62,587 nt of DNA from DASRDU01 sp035560235 (GTDB taxonomy: Bacteria > Acidobacteriota > Blastocatellia > RBC074): NCBI GenBank assembly GCA_035560235.1, contig DATMAG010000075.1:1-62587 (forward strand), given 5' to 3'. Position numbers and translations under genes: made by a program. Of the stretch, positions 48,749 through 58,878 are shown one piece after another (the stretch's first letter is position 1; every line of letters begins with the position of its first letter). The notes under the pieces are model-generated. The model had not been told where the DNA came from. It saw only the letters and a program-made list of their open reading frames with translations, and made no database searches.

Positions 48749-51112
48749 TTATCGCTCAAATCTCAGCCTGATTCCGCCGCGCACCAGACGCGGCGCTCCG
48801 ATTGTTTCGAGCGGCGTGCGCCCGACCGCGTAACGCTGATCCAGCAGATTCTGCACCGCCACAAACGCTTCGACGCGCCTGCCCAGCGGGCGCGCGATGA
48901 GCGCATCGAGCAGCGCAAAGGCCGCCAGGGGCAGCCGGTTCTGATCATCATCGAACTGACGGCCAGTGGCTCTGAACTGAATTGCGGCATTGATGAGCTG
49001 CGGGTGCGAATACGCCGCCTGCAGCGTGAACTGATGACGCGGAACCTGCGGGATCTGATTGCCCACCAGAGTTGCATCCTGCGGCGCGCGGCGGATGGTG
49101 GCATCAGCAAACAGATAACCTGCCGTCAGATTCCAGCGACTCGCCAGCCGCAGATCAAATTCTGCTTCCAGTCCCTGCGAGCGCGTGCGGCCCAGGTTGC
49201 GCCGCTGCCGCGTAATCAGCGTCGGCGTGACTGAAACCGTAAAGTTCGAGATCGGATTGACGGTTTCGGTGAAGTAATAAGTCAGCCGCGTCTGCAGGTT
49301 TTCTGTCGGCTTCCAGTTTATTCCGGTTTCGCCGCCGGTCAGCCGCTCCGAAGTCAGATTCTCATTCGCCTGGGTCAGCGTGTCGCCGACTCTGAATGAA
49401 CGATAGAGTTCGTTGAGCGTCGGAGCGCGAAAGGCGCGATATGCGGCAGCGCGCCAGGACAGCTTGTCAGTCGCGCGCCAGAGCAGCGCCAGCCGCGGGC
49501 TGAAGGCGTCTTCAGTGCGCGGGGCAAAGAAGCGCGGGACAACCGCTCCGGTCGCCAGTGTCTTCGTCGCGGAAGTGCCTGAAGAGTCCCGCCAGTTGTC
49601 ATAGCGCACGCTCAGAGTCAGTTGCCAGCGCGGTGAGATCGAGAACAGATCCTGCGCAAAGACGCCCATCCTGCGCTGTCGCCCGCCTGCCGTGACGAAT
49701 GAAGTTGCGCGATTATTGGCATAAACGATTTCATCGCTGCTGCCGCGCACTCCGCGCACATCGAACCCGGCGACGAGCAGGTGTTTTTCGCCGCTCAGCC
49801 GCGACCAGTTGAATGACAATCCGACATCCCGCGACGGCGTGGCCTGCAGCCGCGTCAGCGATTCGGTTGCGCGACTGGCCGACACGGCAGTGAAATTCTG
49901 GTGATAGCGCTGCTGATCGGCAAACAGCGTCAGATTCCAGTGGCTGCCGTCCGAAGTCCTGAACCTGCCTCCGAGCGCGAGCGCTTCAGTCGCGGTGTCG
50001 TTGCGTTGCAGTTTCGTCCCGTTGCGGCGGTCTTCATCAAACAGCGACCCGCGAACGAACACGGCGTTCGTCGCGTTCCATTCGTGCCCGAGCCGCAGCA
50101 TCAGCGAGCGGTGCTGCTGTCCGGCCTCTTCGTCAGCCGGGCCGCGCACTTCGGGTGCAATGATGAAGTAACCGTCAGTACGCAGCGCCTCGCCCGACAA
50201 AGCGGCTGATAACAAGCCGAACTGATCCGCCGCGAAAAAGGAGAGGTCACCAGTGTCGCGGTTGCCGTAGCTGGCTTCGGCGGCGATGGTGCGGGTTGAA
50301 GGCGGGCGGGTAATCAGGTTGATGACTCCGCTCAGAGCGTCAGAGCCGTACAGATCCGAAGCGCCGCCGCGCACGACTTCGACCCGGTCGAGCGCTTCAC
50401 GCGGGATGCGATCCCAGTAAACCCAGCCGCCGAAGGCATCGTTGAGCGGGATGCCGTCAGCAAGCACAAGCGTCCGGCTTGCCCCGCTCGCCCCGGCGCC
50501 GCGCAGTGAGACGCCCTGCGTGGTCGGATTGGCGACGATACTGCTTGAACGGCGGAAGTTGCTGAAGCCCGGCACCTGACGCAGCAGATCATCAACTGTC
50601 TGCGCCGCCGCGTTTGTCACGTCGCGAGAATTGAGAACAGTCACGCTCGAAGGCTGTTCGCTGATTCGGATTTCAGTGCGCGCAGGCGTGACCGTTATCA
50701 CCTCACCGATCTGCGCCGGTTCAAGGACGAAATCAACTCTGACGAGCATCTCGTCAATTGAGCCGCGCGTGACGAGAACGCGCTTTGTCTGCGAAGTAAA
50801 TCCTTTTGCGCTCGCAGTCACGTCCATTTCGCCGCGCGGTTCGACAATCAATGTGAACCCGCCATTGCTGTCTGTCGTTACAGAAACAGATTCAGCAGAA
50901 CCGACTGCGCGGGCCGTGACTGTGGCTTCGCTGATGGCGGCGTCGCGCTGATCGGTGACGCGCCCGGTGATTTTGCCTTTCTCAGGCATCCGGGGCGGCT
51001 GCTGGGCGATTGCCTGGATCAGGCCGGGAACTGCAAAAGCAGTGAGCAGCGCGAGCCTGCTGAACGTTGAAATGCTGATCGTTGACCGTAAGCTGACTGG
51101 TGCAGGATTCAT
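48749..51112 (-). CDS. TonB-dependent outer-membrane receptor
   Basis: 787 residues. A signal peptide (1-37) precedes a carboxypeptidase-regulatory-like domain (GKITGRVTDQRDAAISEATV, about 46-130). The plug follows (VTVLNSRDVTNAAAQTVDDL; LRGAGASGASRTLVLADGIP; VEVVRGGASDLYGSDALSGV) and a 22-strand barrel fills the rest, ending in an aromatic residue-Arg pattern. It takes up a chelate or vitamin across the outer membrane. The plug is closest in style to BtuB/siderophore receptors; the substrate cannot be stated. Confidence 0.9.
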   Translation of the reverse strand: MNPAPVSLRSTISISTFSRLALLTAFAVPGLIQAIAQQPPRMPEKGKITGRVTDQRDAAISEATVTARAVGSAESVSVTTDSNGGFTLIVEPRGEMDVTASAKGFTSQTKRVLVTRGSIDEMLVRVDFVLEPAQIGEVITVTPARTEIRISEQPSSVTVLNSRDVTNAAAQTVDDLLRQVPGFSNFRRSSSIVANPTTQGVSLRGAGASGASRTLVLADGIPLNDAFGGWVYWDRIPREALDRVEVVRGGASDLYGSDALSGVINLITRPPSTRTIAAEASYGNRDTGDLSFFAADQFGLLSAALSGEALRTDGYFIIAPEVRGPADEEAGQQHRSLMLRLGHEWNATNAVFVRGSLFDEDRRNGTKLQRNDTATEALALGGRFRTSDGSHWNLTLFADQQRYHQNFTAVSASRATESLTRLQATPSRDVGLSFNWSRLSGEKHLLVAGFDVRGVRGSSDEIVYANNRATSFVTAGGRQRRMGVFAQDLFSISPRWQLTLSVRYDNWRDSSGTSATKTLATGAVVPRFFAPRTEDAFSPRLALLWRATDKLSWRAAAYRAFRAPTLNELYRSFRVGDTLTQANENLTSERLTGGETGINWKPTENLQTRLTYYFTETVNPISNFTVSVTPTLITRQRRNLGRTRSQGLEAEFDLRLASRWNLTAGYLFADATIRRAPQDATLVGNQIPQVPRHQFTLQAAYSHPQLINAAIQFRATGRQFDDDQNRLPLAAFALLDALIARPLGRRVEAFVAVQNLLDQRYAVGRTPLETIGAPRLVRGGIRLRFER

Positions 51113-51261
51113 AACTTGTTGAAGTTCAGGTTTGTGACAAGTGCGCGCTGATGATCCTTTCCTGACAGTAAAAATGCAAGCGGTGGATATTCACAATTCG
51201 GAATGATAAGCTGCCACTCAGGCGAGCAGTCCGGTTAACTGCAATTCAGCTTTTCAGACTT

Positions 51262-54000
51262 ATGGTCAGGCGTTATCACATCATTCCGGTTGGAATCTTC
51301 TTTGCGCTGATTCTGGTCTTTTCGGGCGTCAACGCTTACGAGAAGCTCTTTCAGGTGCGGAGCCTGCCCGGCTGGCTGGCGATTCAGAAGGAAAGCCGTG
51401 TGGTGGTCGAAGGCATCAGGCCCGACGGCCCGGCGAGCGCGCTCAGGCCCGGCGATCAGGTCCTGGCCCTCAACGGCGAACCGGTCACGAAAGTTGCACA
51501 GCTCGAACTCTTCTTTCGCAATGCTGAACCGGGAGCGCGTTACCAGGTGCTGGTGGCGCGCAGCGGCGGCGAACTGCTGCTGACGCTGAGAACCGGGCCG
51601 GTGTCGCTGCTCACCTGGATGCTGCTGCTGACGCGGCTGCTGGTTATTCCGGCCATTTCGCTGCTGACCGGGCTGACTGTCTTCCTGCTCAAGCCGGACG
51701 ACAAACAGGCGACGCTGCTGGCGCTGATGTTCGGAATGATGTGTACGCTCTTTGGCCAGGCTTATATCAGCTATCTGCCGTTCTGGCTGAATGCGATGCT
51801 GGCTTTCACTGCCCTGACAACAGACCTGCTCGGCCCTGTCTTTCTGCACTTCTTCCTGATCTTTCCCGAAGAGAAGGGGCGGGTGTCGCCGATGCTGCGC
51901 CGGTTCCCGCGACTCGAATCCTGGCTTTACCTGCCAGCCGTGCTGCTGATCCTGCCTGTGTCAGCGATTTATCACTGGATGCTGATGACCGCGCCCGCCC
52001 GGGCCAGAGAGTTTCTGAATCTGTTCCTGCTTGAAAAGGCCGGGATGTTCATTCTCTCAGCTTACATTGTCTGCGGGCTGATATCGCTGATCATCAATTA
52101 CCGGCAGGCAGGCACGGCCTCGCGGCGCAGGCTGCGCGTGGTTGTGGCGGGCAGCCTGATCGGTTTTCTGCCGGTAATGCTGCTTTTTGCGGCCTCATTT
52201 TTTGCCGAGCAACTGCACCTGAGTCAGACGGCCTGGCGCTGGTTTGTGATGCTGGCGACTTTTGCCTTTCCGATCTTTCCGCTCTCGTTTGCCTACGCCA
52301 TCATCCGGCACCGCGTGATTCCGGTCAGCTTCATTCTGCGGCGCGGCGTGCGATACGTCTTTGTCTCGCAGGGATCGCTCGTGCTGGAAATCATCGCCGT
52401 CGCGCTGGCCGTCAACCTGCTGCTCCAGGGCATTCTGAAGTACGTGGCGACGATGGACGTGCGCGTGATCGGCATTCTTTCGGCGATTGACGCGATCCTG
52501 GTCTGGAACATCACCAGCGAACTGCACCGGCGCGTCATCGCTCCGGCAATTGACCGGCGCTTCTTCCGGCAGGCTTACAACGCTCAGCAGGTGCTGGCTG
52601 AACTCGGACAGTCGCTGCGCACGATGACTGAGAAGCGGCGAATGACCGCGCTCGCGACCGAACGAATCCAGGCCGCGCTGCACACTGAGAATGCGGTCAT
52701 CTTTCTGCGCGATGACGCAAGCGGCGATTTCATCTGCACCGGCGCAACGTGGCAGAGCGAGGACGCTTCGCGCACTGAAGAGCATCATTCAGTCACGGTC
52801 ATCGCGCCGGACACGAATCTGATTCTGCCGCGCGACTCTTACACGATTGCGCGCTTCCGCGAATCATCGCAGCCGCTGGTGATGGATCTGGATGATCCGA
52901 AATCGTGGGGCCACGCGCTGGTTCAGGCGAAGGTTTCGGATGACGAGCGACTCAGTCCGGCCCGGCAGCGCGAAAGCGAAACGCTGCGGCGCATTCGTCC
53001 CGCGCTGATGCTGCCGATTTCAACCCGTGATCAGCTGCTCGGTGTGATGTCTCTCGGCCCGCGCCTCGGTGATCTGCCCTTTTCACGCGAAGACCGGCAC
53101 CTGCTGACCAATGTAGCAATGCAGATTGCCTACGCGATTGAGAACGCCGGGCTGATCAGACGCAAGGCCGAAGAGGAACGGCTGCGCCACGAACTGCTGA
53201 TGGCGACCGAAGTGCAGCAGCGGCTCTTTCCGAAATGCGCGCCTGAACTGACTTCGCTTGAACTGTGCGGTCTCTGTCATCCGGCGCGCGGCGTGGCCGG
53301 TGACTATTACGATTTCATTCAGCTCGATCCGGCGCGCGTCGGCATTGCGGTCGCTGACGTGGCGGGCAAGGGAATTGCGGCGGCGCTGCTGATGTCAACC
53401 GTGCAGGCATCGCTGCGGTCGCAGGCAATCTTTACGAGCGGCGACCCGACCGAACTCGTGGCGATCATGAATCGGCTGCTCATCAGTTCGACCGATCTGA
53501 GCAGCTATGCCACCTTCTTTTACGCGCAGTTCGATGAACTGACGCGCCGCCTGTGTTACGTCAACGCCGGACACAATCCGCCGATTCTGTATCGCAATGG
53601 CGCTGTCTCAGTCAGCCGCGAATCGGGGCTGCTGAGAAGAACCGCTGTTGACAGCCGCGCGGCGACCGCTGAACTCGAACCTGGAGCTGAAATCCGCGAG
53701 TTTCAGATGCTGACCACCGGCGGCCCGGTCATCGGCCTGCTCGAAAACTGCGAATACAGTTGCGAAACAGTCACGCTTGAGAGCGGCGACATTCTGGTTG
53801 CCTATACTGACGGCGTGACTGAAGCCTTCAATCCGCACGGCGAGGAGTTCGGCGAGGAGCGACTGCGCCGTGTGATCGCCCGCTACGCCCATCTCTCAGC
53901 CTCCGAACTCAGCACGCGCATCATGCTCGCCATCACCGACTGGTGCCAGGACGCGCCGCAGCACGACGATCAGACCCTGGTGATCGCCAGAGTGAAGTAG
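51262..54000 (+). CDS. PDZ-membrane-GAF-SpoIIE phosphatase
   Basis: 912 residues. An N-terminal membrane helix (8-27) is followed by a PDZ domain (about 45-110, GIRPDGPASALRPGDQVLAL), seven or eight membrane helices (about 115-385), a GAF domain (about 440-620) and a C-terminal SpoIIE/PP2C phosphatase (about 655-912). Metal-binding motifs are RGVAGDYYDF, ADVAGKGIAAAL, VAYTDGVTEAF and DDQTLVIARV. It probably dephosphorylates an anti-anti-sigma factor in response to an envelope signal. No partner kinase is encoded nearby. Confidence 0.9.
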   Translation: MVRRYHIIPVGIFFALILVFSGVNAYEKLFQVRSLPGWLAIQKESRVVVEGIRPDGPASALRPGDQVLALNGEPVTKVAQLELFFRNAEPGARYQVLVARSGGELLLTLRTGPVSLLTWMLLLTRLLVIPAISLLTGLTVFLLKPDDKQATLLALMFGMMCTLFGQAYISYLPFWLNAMLAFTALTTDLLGPVFLHFFLIFPEEKGRVSPMLRRFPRLESWLYLPAVLLILPVSAIYHWMLMTAPARAREFLNLFLLEKAGMFILSAYIVCGLISLIINYRQAGTASRRRLRVVVAGSLIGFLPVMLLFAASFFAEQLHLSQTAWRWFVMLATFAFPIFPLSFAYAIIRHRVIPVSFILRRGVRYVFVSQGSLVLEIIAVALAVNLLLQGILKYVATMDVRVIGILSAIDAILVWNITSELHRRVIAPAIDRRFFRQAYNAQQVLAELGQSLRTMTEKRRMTALATERIQAALHTENAVIFLRDDASGDFICTGATWQSEDASRTEEHHSVTVIAPDTNLILPRDSYTIARFRESSQPLVMDLDDPKSWGHALVQAKVSDDERLSPARQRESETLRRIRPALMLPISTRDQLLGVMSLGPRLGDLPFSREDRHLLTNVAMQIAYAIENAGLIRRKAEEERLRHELLMATEVQQRLFPKCAPELTSLELCGLCHPARGVAGDYYDFIQLDPARVGIAVADVAGKGIAAALLMSTVQASLRSQAIFTSGDPTELVAIMNRLLISSTDLSSYATFFYAQFDELTRRLCYVNAGHNPPILYRNGAVSVSRESGLLRRTAVDSRAATAELEPGAEIREFQMLTTGGPVIGLLENCEYSCETVTLESGDILVAYTDGVTEAFNPHGEEFGEERLRRVIARYAHLSASELSTRIMLAITDWCQDAPQHDDQTLVIARVK

Positions 54001-54025
54001 CATCCGGCGTTTTCCCTCAGAAGAA

Positions 54026-54072
54026 GAGCGCCACGAATGAACACGAATGTTCATCCGTGTCGCTCTCTTTTC
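54026..54072 (+). terminator. Terminator after phosphatase gene
   Basis: GAGCG-x-CACG-x-ATGAAC, loop ACGAAT, then GTTCAT-x-CGTG-x-CGCTC with two symmetric mismatches, followed by TCTTTTCC. Confidence 0.7.
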
Positions 54073-54090
54073 CTTCTGCACGCCGACTGC

Positions 54091-54119
54091 TTGTCGAACC
54101 GCTGAATGGCGCATACAAT
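54091..54119 (+). promoter_or_regulatory. Sigma-70-like promoter
   Basis: TTGTCG (54091-54096), 17-base spacer, TACAAT (54114-54119), upstream of the secreted protein gene at 54217. The leader is about 90 bases and ends in AGAAAGGAA, a good Shine-Dalgarno. Confidence 0.6.
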
Positions 54120-54216
54120 GTTGCGCGCCTGACAACACTTCAACCTCAGAATCAGACTATAACTTTCGCCCGAGGCGACCTGTCGGAGTTTTACCTTCTG
54201 AGAAAGGAACTGCCCT

Positions 54217-56508
54217 ATGAAACGACCCGGCCTGTTCTCATCGCTCGTGATAATGTGGATCCTCGTCCTCGCTTCAGCAGCGGCGGCCCAGCAGGTTTCA
54301 GTCAGCGCCGCTGATTATTCGCCCCGGCTCGCCGCTGGCGCAATTGCCGCAGCCTTCGGCGCCGAAATGGCCTCAGGCACTGCCGCCGCGAGCGGATTGC
54401 CGCTGCCCACAAAACTGCTTGGCACGCGCGTCCTGGTCAATGGCATTGCCGCTCCGCTCTTTTTCGTCTCTCCCGGTCAGATCAACTATCAGATTCCCGA
54501 AGGCGTGCAGGCCGGGAGCGTCGAAGTCGTCATCGAACGCGACGGCGCGGCAAGATCGCGCGAAACGATCAGCCTGCGCAGCGCTGCCTTTTCGATCTTT
54601 TCGCTCAATCAGGAGGGCACCGGCACGGGCGCGATCATTGACGGACGCACCTTTCGCACCGGCCCGTTCAATGTCACGACTGACAAGGGCGAGCAGACGA
54701 TTCTGGCGCTCTTCGGCACAGGCCTCGGCGCAGCGGGCAGCCGCAGCTTTGTCAGCAGCCGCGTTCACGTGCTGGTCGGCGGGGTCGAAACCAGAGTCCT
54801 TTATGCCGGGCCGCATCCGGCTTTTGTCGGACTTGATCAGATCAACTTCGAACTGCCGCAGGTGGTGGCCGATCACGGCACGCTGCCGGTCACGGTCAGA
54901 ATTGACGACCTGCCGAGCAATGCGGTGACGATTGACGTTCCCACGCCGAATGCCGCTCACGTTTCGCTCGCGTTCAGTTCATCCGACATCAGCACCCATA
55001 ACGGCAGTTTCGTCATCTTCTCTCCGTTTCCCGATCTCGACAGTCTGAAAATCACAATCAAACTTTTCACGATCATCACCGATCAGGGAGTTGAAGTTTC
55101 GCTGCTTTCGGTTCCGGTCACGCTCGATCTGCTTTCGCCTGAGAGCCTCTCGCAGATGATCCGGGTCGCAAATCTGAAACCCGGCACATACGTTTCACTG
55201 GCCGGTGAAATCTCTGACGTGGCAGCTTCGTACAAGGGGCAGGCGGTGGCGATCAAACTGGCGAACAGCACCTTCAGGCAGAAGCTGGCCGTGCCGCTCA
55301 CGCTCGACCGGGACACGAGTGTTGGCGTCAGCCTCGCCTTCAATCTGCGGGCCTCGGTGAAGAAGCAGCCTGACAACACTTATCTTTTTGATCCGGTACT
55401 GCTCCTGAATCGCGTGCTGCCGTCCTTTCAGCTTCCTCCGGTGCAGGCGCTCACCGGCAGGATCGTCGGCCTTGACAAGGACTCGAAGCAGCTCAAGGTG
55501 CAGAAGGCCGACGCAACAGTTGTCGTGGTGGACGCCTCGAACGCGCGAATCATCGCTTCAAACGGCACCCTGACCGATTTTTCAGCCCTCGCCACTGATC
55601 AGAAGATCGCGGTGACCGGCTCGCTCAACGCGGAGGGAGTCATCGTCGCCGGGGTGATTTACATCGGCGGGATGGTGATTGTGCCGCCGCCGGTGGTGCA
55701 GCCGATTTCAGCCATCGGCACCATCACCGCACTGGATCGCACGGCGAAGACCTTCGAACTCAATATTGAATCGGTGTACGGAATCTTCATCGGCAACCTC
55801 TCCAATCTCTGGCGAACCGGCGCGAAGGTGACGGTGAAATGGAATGATCAGACGCGCTTCCGCGATGAACGCAGCGGGCCGGTGACGGATGCCGCGCTCG
55901 CCGTCGGTCAGCGCGTGCAGGTGATGAGTTCCGGCTCTGCCACCGCGCCTCCGTATCTCGCTTCGGAAGTGGTCATTCTGCGCCCGCGCGTGCAGGGGAC
56001 GATTGCCGATGTCACGGGACTGCCGGAGTCATTCAAACTCAATGCGTGGCTCGACCCGCGCCTTCCCGGCCCCTTTGCGCCGGTCAGAATCGTGACCGTC
56101 AATTTGACGCAGACGACAAAGATCATGGGGCCGTCCGGCGAGGATCTGAAAACCGAAAACCTGGTCGTCGGCAATCCGACGGATGTGCTGTGCGAATCGC
56201 TCAGCAACAATACCTGCACTGCCGAATTGATCAGGCTGCCCGGCCTCAGTTTCAGAGGCAGCGTGGTGCCTGCTGATGTAAAAGCAGCAGACAGTACTTT
56301 CGTGTTTACTCAGCCGGGCACCGGACTGAGAGTGACCGTCAAAACTGATGACAAGTCAGTGCTGGTGCTCAGAAGCGGAACCGGAAAGACGCAGCTCAAG
56401 CCGGATGAGTTTTACAAACTGCTGCAGGACAAACCGTATGCAGTCGAAGTCAACGGAATCTTCATCGCTCCGAACACCATCCGCGCGGCCACGGTGGTCA
56501 TCGAGTAG
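54217..56508 (+). CDS. Secreted TIGR03437 / DUF5666-type protein
   Basis: 763 residues. The signal peptide (1-25) is followed by the Solibacter-type TIGR03437 module: PRLAAGAIAAAFGAEMA, VLVNGIAAPLFFVSPGQINY and a second unit with LFGTGLGAAGS and LDQINFELPQ. Residues about 415-740 contain repeated DUF5666-like beta domains (ALTGRIVGLDKDSKQLKVQK; AIGTITALDRTAKTFELNIE). It is a surface or periplasmic protein of unknown function, and this module is a hallmark of Acidobacteriota. Confidence 0.85.
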   Translation: MKRPGLFSSLVIMWILVLASAAAAQQVSVSAADYSPRLAAGAIAAAFGAEMASGTAAASGLPLPTKLLGTRVLVNGIAAPLFFVSPGQINYQIPEGVQAGSVEVVIERDGAARSRETISLRSAAFSIFSLNQEGTGTGAIIDGRTFRTGPFNVTTDKGEQTILALFGTGLGAAGSRSFVSSRVHVLVGGVETRVLYAGPHPAFVGLDQINFELPQVVADHGTLPVTVRIDDLPSNAVTIDVPTPNAAHVSLAFSSSDISTHNGSFVIFSPFPDLDSLKITIKLFTIITDQGVEVSLLSVPVTLDLLSPESLSQMIRVANLKPGTYVSLAGEISDVAASYKGQAVAIKLANSTFRQKLAVPLTLDRDTSVGVSLAFNLRASVKKQPDNTYLFDPVLLLNRVLPSFQLPPVQALTGRIVGLDKDSKQLKVQKADATVVVVDASNARIIASNGTLTDFSALATDQKIAVTGSLNAEGVIVAGVIYIGGMVIVPPPVVQPISAIGTITALDRTAKTFELNIESVYGIFIGNLSNLWRTGAKVTVKWNDQTRFRDERSGPVTDAALAVGQRVQVMSSGSATAPPYLASEVVILRPRVQGTIADVTGLPESFKLNAWLDPRLPGPFAPVRIVTVNLTQTTKIMGPSGEDLKTENLVVGNPTDVLCESLSNNTCTAELIRLPGLSFRGSVVPADVKAADSTFVFTQPGTGLRVTVKTDDKSVLVLRSGTGKTQLKPDEFYKLLQDKPYAVEVNGIFIAPNTIRAATVVIE

Positions 56509-56529
56509 CTGAAACGTCGGACCGGAGAA

Positions 56530-56572
56530 TAAAAATGCGCCTGTGAGACTGAAGCCTCACAGGCGCATTTTT
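56530..56572. terminator. Bidirectional terminator between convergent genes
   Basis: AAAAATGCGCCTGTGAG pairs with CTCACAGGCGCATTTTT (about 16 bp), flanked by A- and T-runs, serving both the gene ending at 56508 and the convergent one ending at 56611. Confidence 0.85.
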
Positions 56573-56610
56573 ATTACGGAGACAGCGGCAGGCTGTCAGA
56601 TTGCCGGACA

Positions 56611-57639
56611 TTACTGCGCGCGCCACAGAAAGAATATTCCTTTTTCACTGCACCTGTCCGCGCCGTCAGAGCCGGTGCAGATGTGAACTGAGACCGGCTG
56701 CCCGGAGTCGAGCGGCAGATAGGGAATCACGAAATTCACCTGATCCACGCCGACGAGTCCCGGCGCGCGCCCGGCATAGAGAAAGCCTGCGCGAGCGATG
56801 CGCGCTCCGCCGATGCCGCGATACTCAACCACAGTGGGATACGAAGTCATCCAGGGCGGGTCAGGCGGAATGTTTCCCTCCGGTTCGTGATCGGAGATCT
56901 TTCCAAGTCCGGTCAGCCAGGCTGCCAGAGTCTGCCCCGGCGCAATTTCAGCGGGCACCTGCCAGGACGGATATTCGATGATCCCCTGCTCGAAGAACTC
57001 AGGCGCATGCGAGTTGACCTTCAATTTGATCGTGTTGGAACTGACCTTCGTCACTCCGTCGCGCAGCACCTGAAGCACGATGAACTCGTACTCTCGCCCT
57101 TCAAAGTTGGCGAAGCGGCCATAACCTTCGCCATTCTCTTCAGCGAATGGTTTGTAAAAGAACATCGGCACCTGAAAGTTGATCTGATTCGGGCCGACAT
57201 AGAGGAGCGGAGCGGCGCGCCAGCCGCAGCGGTATTTTGAGCCTGTAACCGTCGTGTCCCAGTCTGCCGCGCGCCACAGCACCTGCACGCGGCCAAGCAG
57301 GCGCGAAAGCGGAACGCTGCTGGCCGCATACTCTTCGCCCGGTTCAGTGAATCGCTCTCCCCACAAAACCGCCAGCCCGCCCGGAGCAATCCGGCTGCTG
57401 TAACTGGCAGCGTTCGTGACGGCCCCCAGAACCGGGCGAACGGAACTACTTCCTTTTTTGATCTCAACGCAGGACTCCGTCCCGTCGAGCACGAAATCAT
57501 TCAGCCTGCCCGCAGACAATTCGGCCTGATCCTGAACAGACTGAATTACCGGGCTGGAATTCGCACCAGCGGATTTCACACAGCAGAGAAGAGTGAGACA
57601 GCAGAGAACCACACGAAAGGAAGATCTGAATAAACACAT
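56611..57639 (-). CDS. Secreted TIGR03437-like protein
   Basis: 342 residues from the ATG at 57639, with GGAGGT upstream. A signal peptide (SSFRVVLCCLTLLCCVKSAG) is followed by a single TIGR03437-like pair: YSSRIAPGGLAVLWGERFTE and APLLYVGPNQINFQVPMFFY, then FFEQGIIEYP, GQTLAAWLTGLGK and LVGVDQVNFVIP. A -10 box TATAAT lies at 57689-57694. Function unknown; likely cell-surface. Confidence 0.8.
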   Translation of the reverse strand: MCLFRSSFRVVLCCLTLLCCVKSAGANSSPVIQSVQDQAELSAGRLNDFVLDGTESCVEIKKGSSSVRPVLGAVTNAASYSSRIAPGGLAVLWGERFTEPGEEYAASSVPLSRLLGRVQVLWRAADWDTTVTGSKYRCGWRAAPLLYVGPNQINFQVPMFFYKPFAEENGEGYGRFANFEGREYEFIVLQVLRDGVTKVSSNTIKLKVNSHAPEFFEQGIIEYPSWQVPAEIAPGQTLAAWLTGLGKISDHEPEGNIPPDPPWMTSYPTVVEYRGIGGARIARAGFLYAGRAPGLVGVDQVNFVIPYLPLDSGQPVSVHICTGSDGADRCSEKGIFFLWRAQ

Positions 57640-57688
57640 GGCTGAACCTCCGGGTAAGGTGCATTCGGGTGATGAAAGGGGTAAAGGC

Positions 57689-57694
57689 ATTATA
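57689..57694 (-). promoter_or_regulatory. -10 box of TIGR03437-like gene
   Basis: TATAAT on the minus strand, about 50 bases upstream of the start at 57639; the -35 region is poor. Confidence 0.4.
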
Positions 57695-57723
57695 GCCGAT
57701 CAGAGAGAATTCGGCTGCTGAAA

Positions 57724-58806
57724 TCAGCGTTGCAGGAACTCGGCGAGCAGTCCGTGAAAGTGATGCACGCCGTTTTCGCGCCTGACCGAACAGCGTCCGG
57801 CTGAGTAAGTGCGCGACCGCAACCCGCGCTGCACGGCCTCACAGATGGCCATGTCCTCATACTGAATCTCATCGCTGAACTGCACGGCGCGGCGGATGTT
57901 TCTTTTCACCTCCTCCTTTTCAGGATTGTGGAAGAACCATTCAAACACCGTCAGCGTGCGTTCCGGGCCGAGCGGAATGATCAGGTTGGTCGAATAATTG
58001 TCCGGATAGACATTGAGCATGAGATTGGGAAAGAGCCAGAAATACTGTGCGTCCGTGAGGCCTTCGCTGTCGTTTACTCGCAGCCGCCCGGCATCGCTTC
58101 GTCTGATCGGCGCGTGCTGAATCGAATGGTAACGCTGTGTTTCGACGCGGTAGTTCTGATAATCAAGCTCGCGGTTGAGCGCCGGATGCACGAGCGGGAT
58201 GTGGTAGCCTTCAAGGTAGTTGTCAACATAGACCTTCCAGTTGCAGTCAATGTACCAGTCCTTGCGCGCCGCCGGTTTCATTGCGGTCAGATCCCGGTGC
58301 GCAATGCGCTCCGGGATGTCAGCGAGAAAATCCGATAGCGGCGCACAGTTGCGGTCGAGATTGACAAAGACCAGCCCGGCCCGGGTTTCGACTCTGAATT
58401 CGGGCAGGCAGTGATCCGCTTTGCTGAAACACTCGACGCCATCGAATTCAGGTGTGCCGTGCAAAGTGCCGTCGAGCAGATACGTCCAGCCGTGATAGCC
58501 GCACTGAAAGATCCTGCGCCGGCCTGCGCCCGTGGCCACCGGCCCGGCGCGGTGGCGACAGACATTTGATAACGCCCGCAGTTTTTCATCCGCTCCGCGC
58601 ACGACGATCACCGGCTCATCAGCGACAGTGGCAGTGAAGTAATCACCAGCCGCAGCGACCTGATCCGCTCTGCCGACCAGTTGCCAGGTGCGCGCAAAGA
58701 TGCGTTCCTCTTCGAGCTTCAGAATCTGCGGGTCAGAGTACCAGACAGAAGGAATGGTCGAAGCGAAGGGGAGGCGCGCGTCAAACTGAAAATCAAGCCT
58801 GCTCAT
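57724..58806 (-). CDS. Rieske non-heme iron oxygenase, alpha subunit
   Basis: 360 residues from the ATG at 58806 (MSRLDFQFDARL); a TTG four codons upstream is less likely. The Rieske cluster is CRHRAGP ... CGYHGWTY (C-x-H-x16-17-C-x2-H). The mononuclear iron site is EGYHIPLVHPAL with Asp in EDMAICEAVQ. The type is closest to single-component-like alpha subunits of the carnitine/glycine-betaine or aromatic-ring hydroxylase group. A reductase partner is not encoded here, so it must use one from elsewhere. Confidence 0.88.
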   Translation of the reverse strand: MSRLDFQFDARLPFASTIPSVWYSDPQILKLEEERIFARTWQLVGRADQVAAAGDYFTATVADEPVIVVRGADEKLRALSNVCRHRAGPVATGAGRRRIFQCGYHGWTYLLDGTLHGTPEFDGVECFSKADHCLPEFRVETRAGLVFVNLDRNCAPLSDFLADIPERIAHRDLTAMKPAARKDWYIDCNWKVYVDNYLEGYHIPLVHPALNRELDYQNYRVETQRYHSIQHAPIRRSDAGRLRVNDSEGLTDAQYFWLFPNLMLNVYPDNYSTNLIIPLGPERTLTVFEWFFHNPEKEEVKRNIRRAVQFSDEIQYEDMAICEAVQRGLRSRTYSAGRCSVRRENGVHHFHGLLAEFLQR

Positions 58807-58878
58807 AACTCTGATCAAAAAGCTTCGGGCTGTAGCGAAAGACCGTCTGTCACCCCGGGCACGCTCCTGAAATCCGAT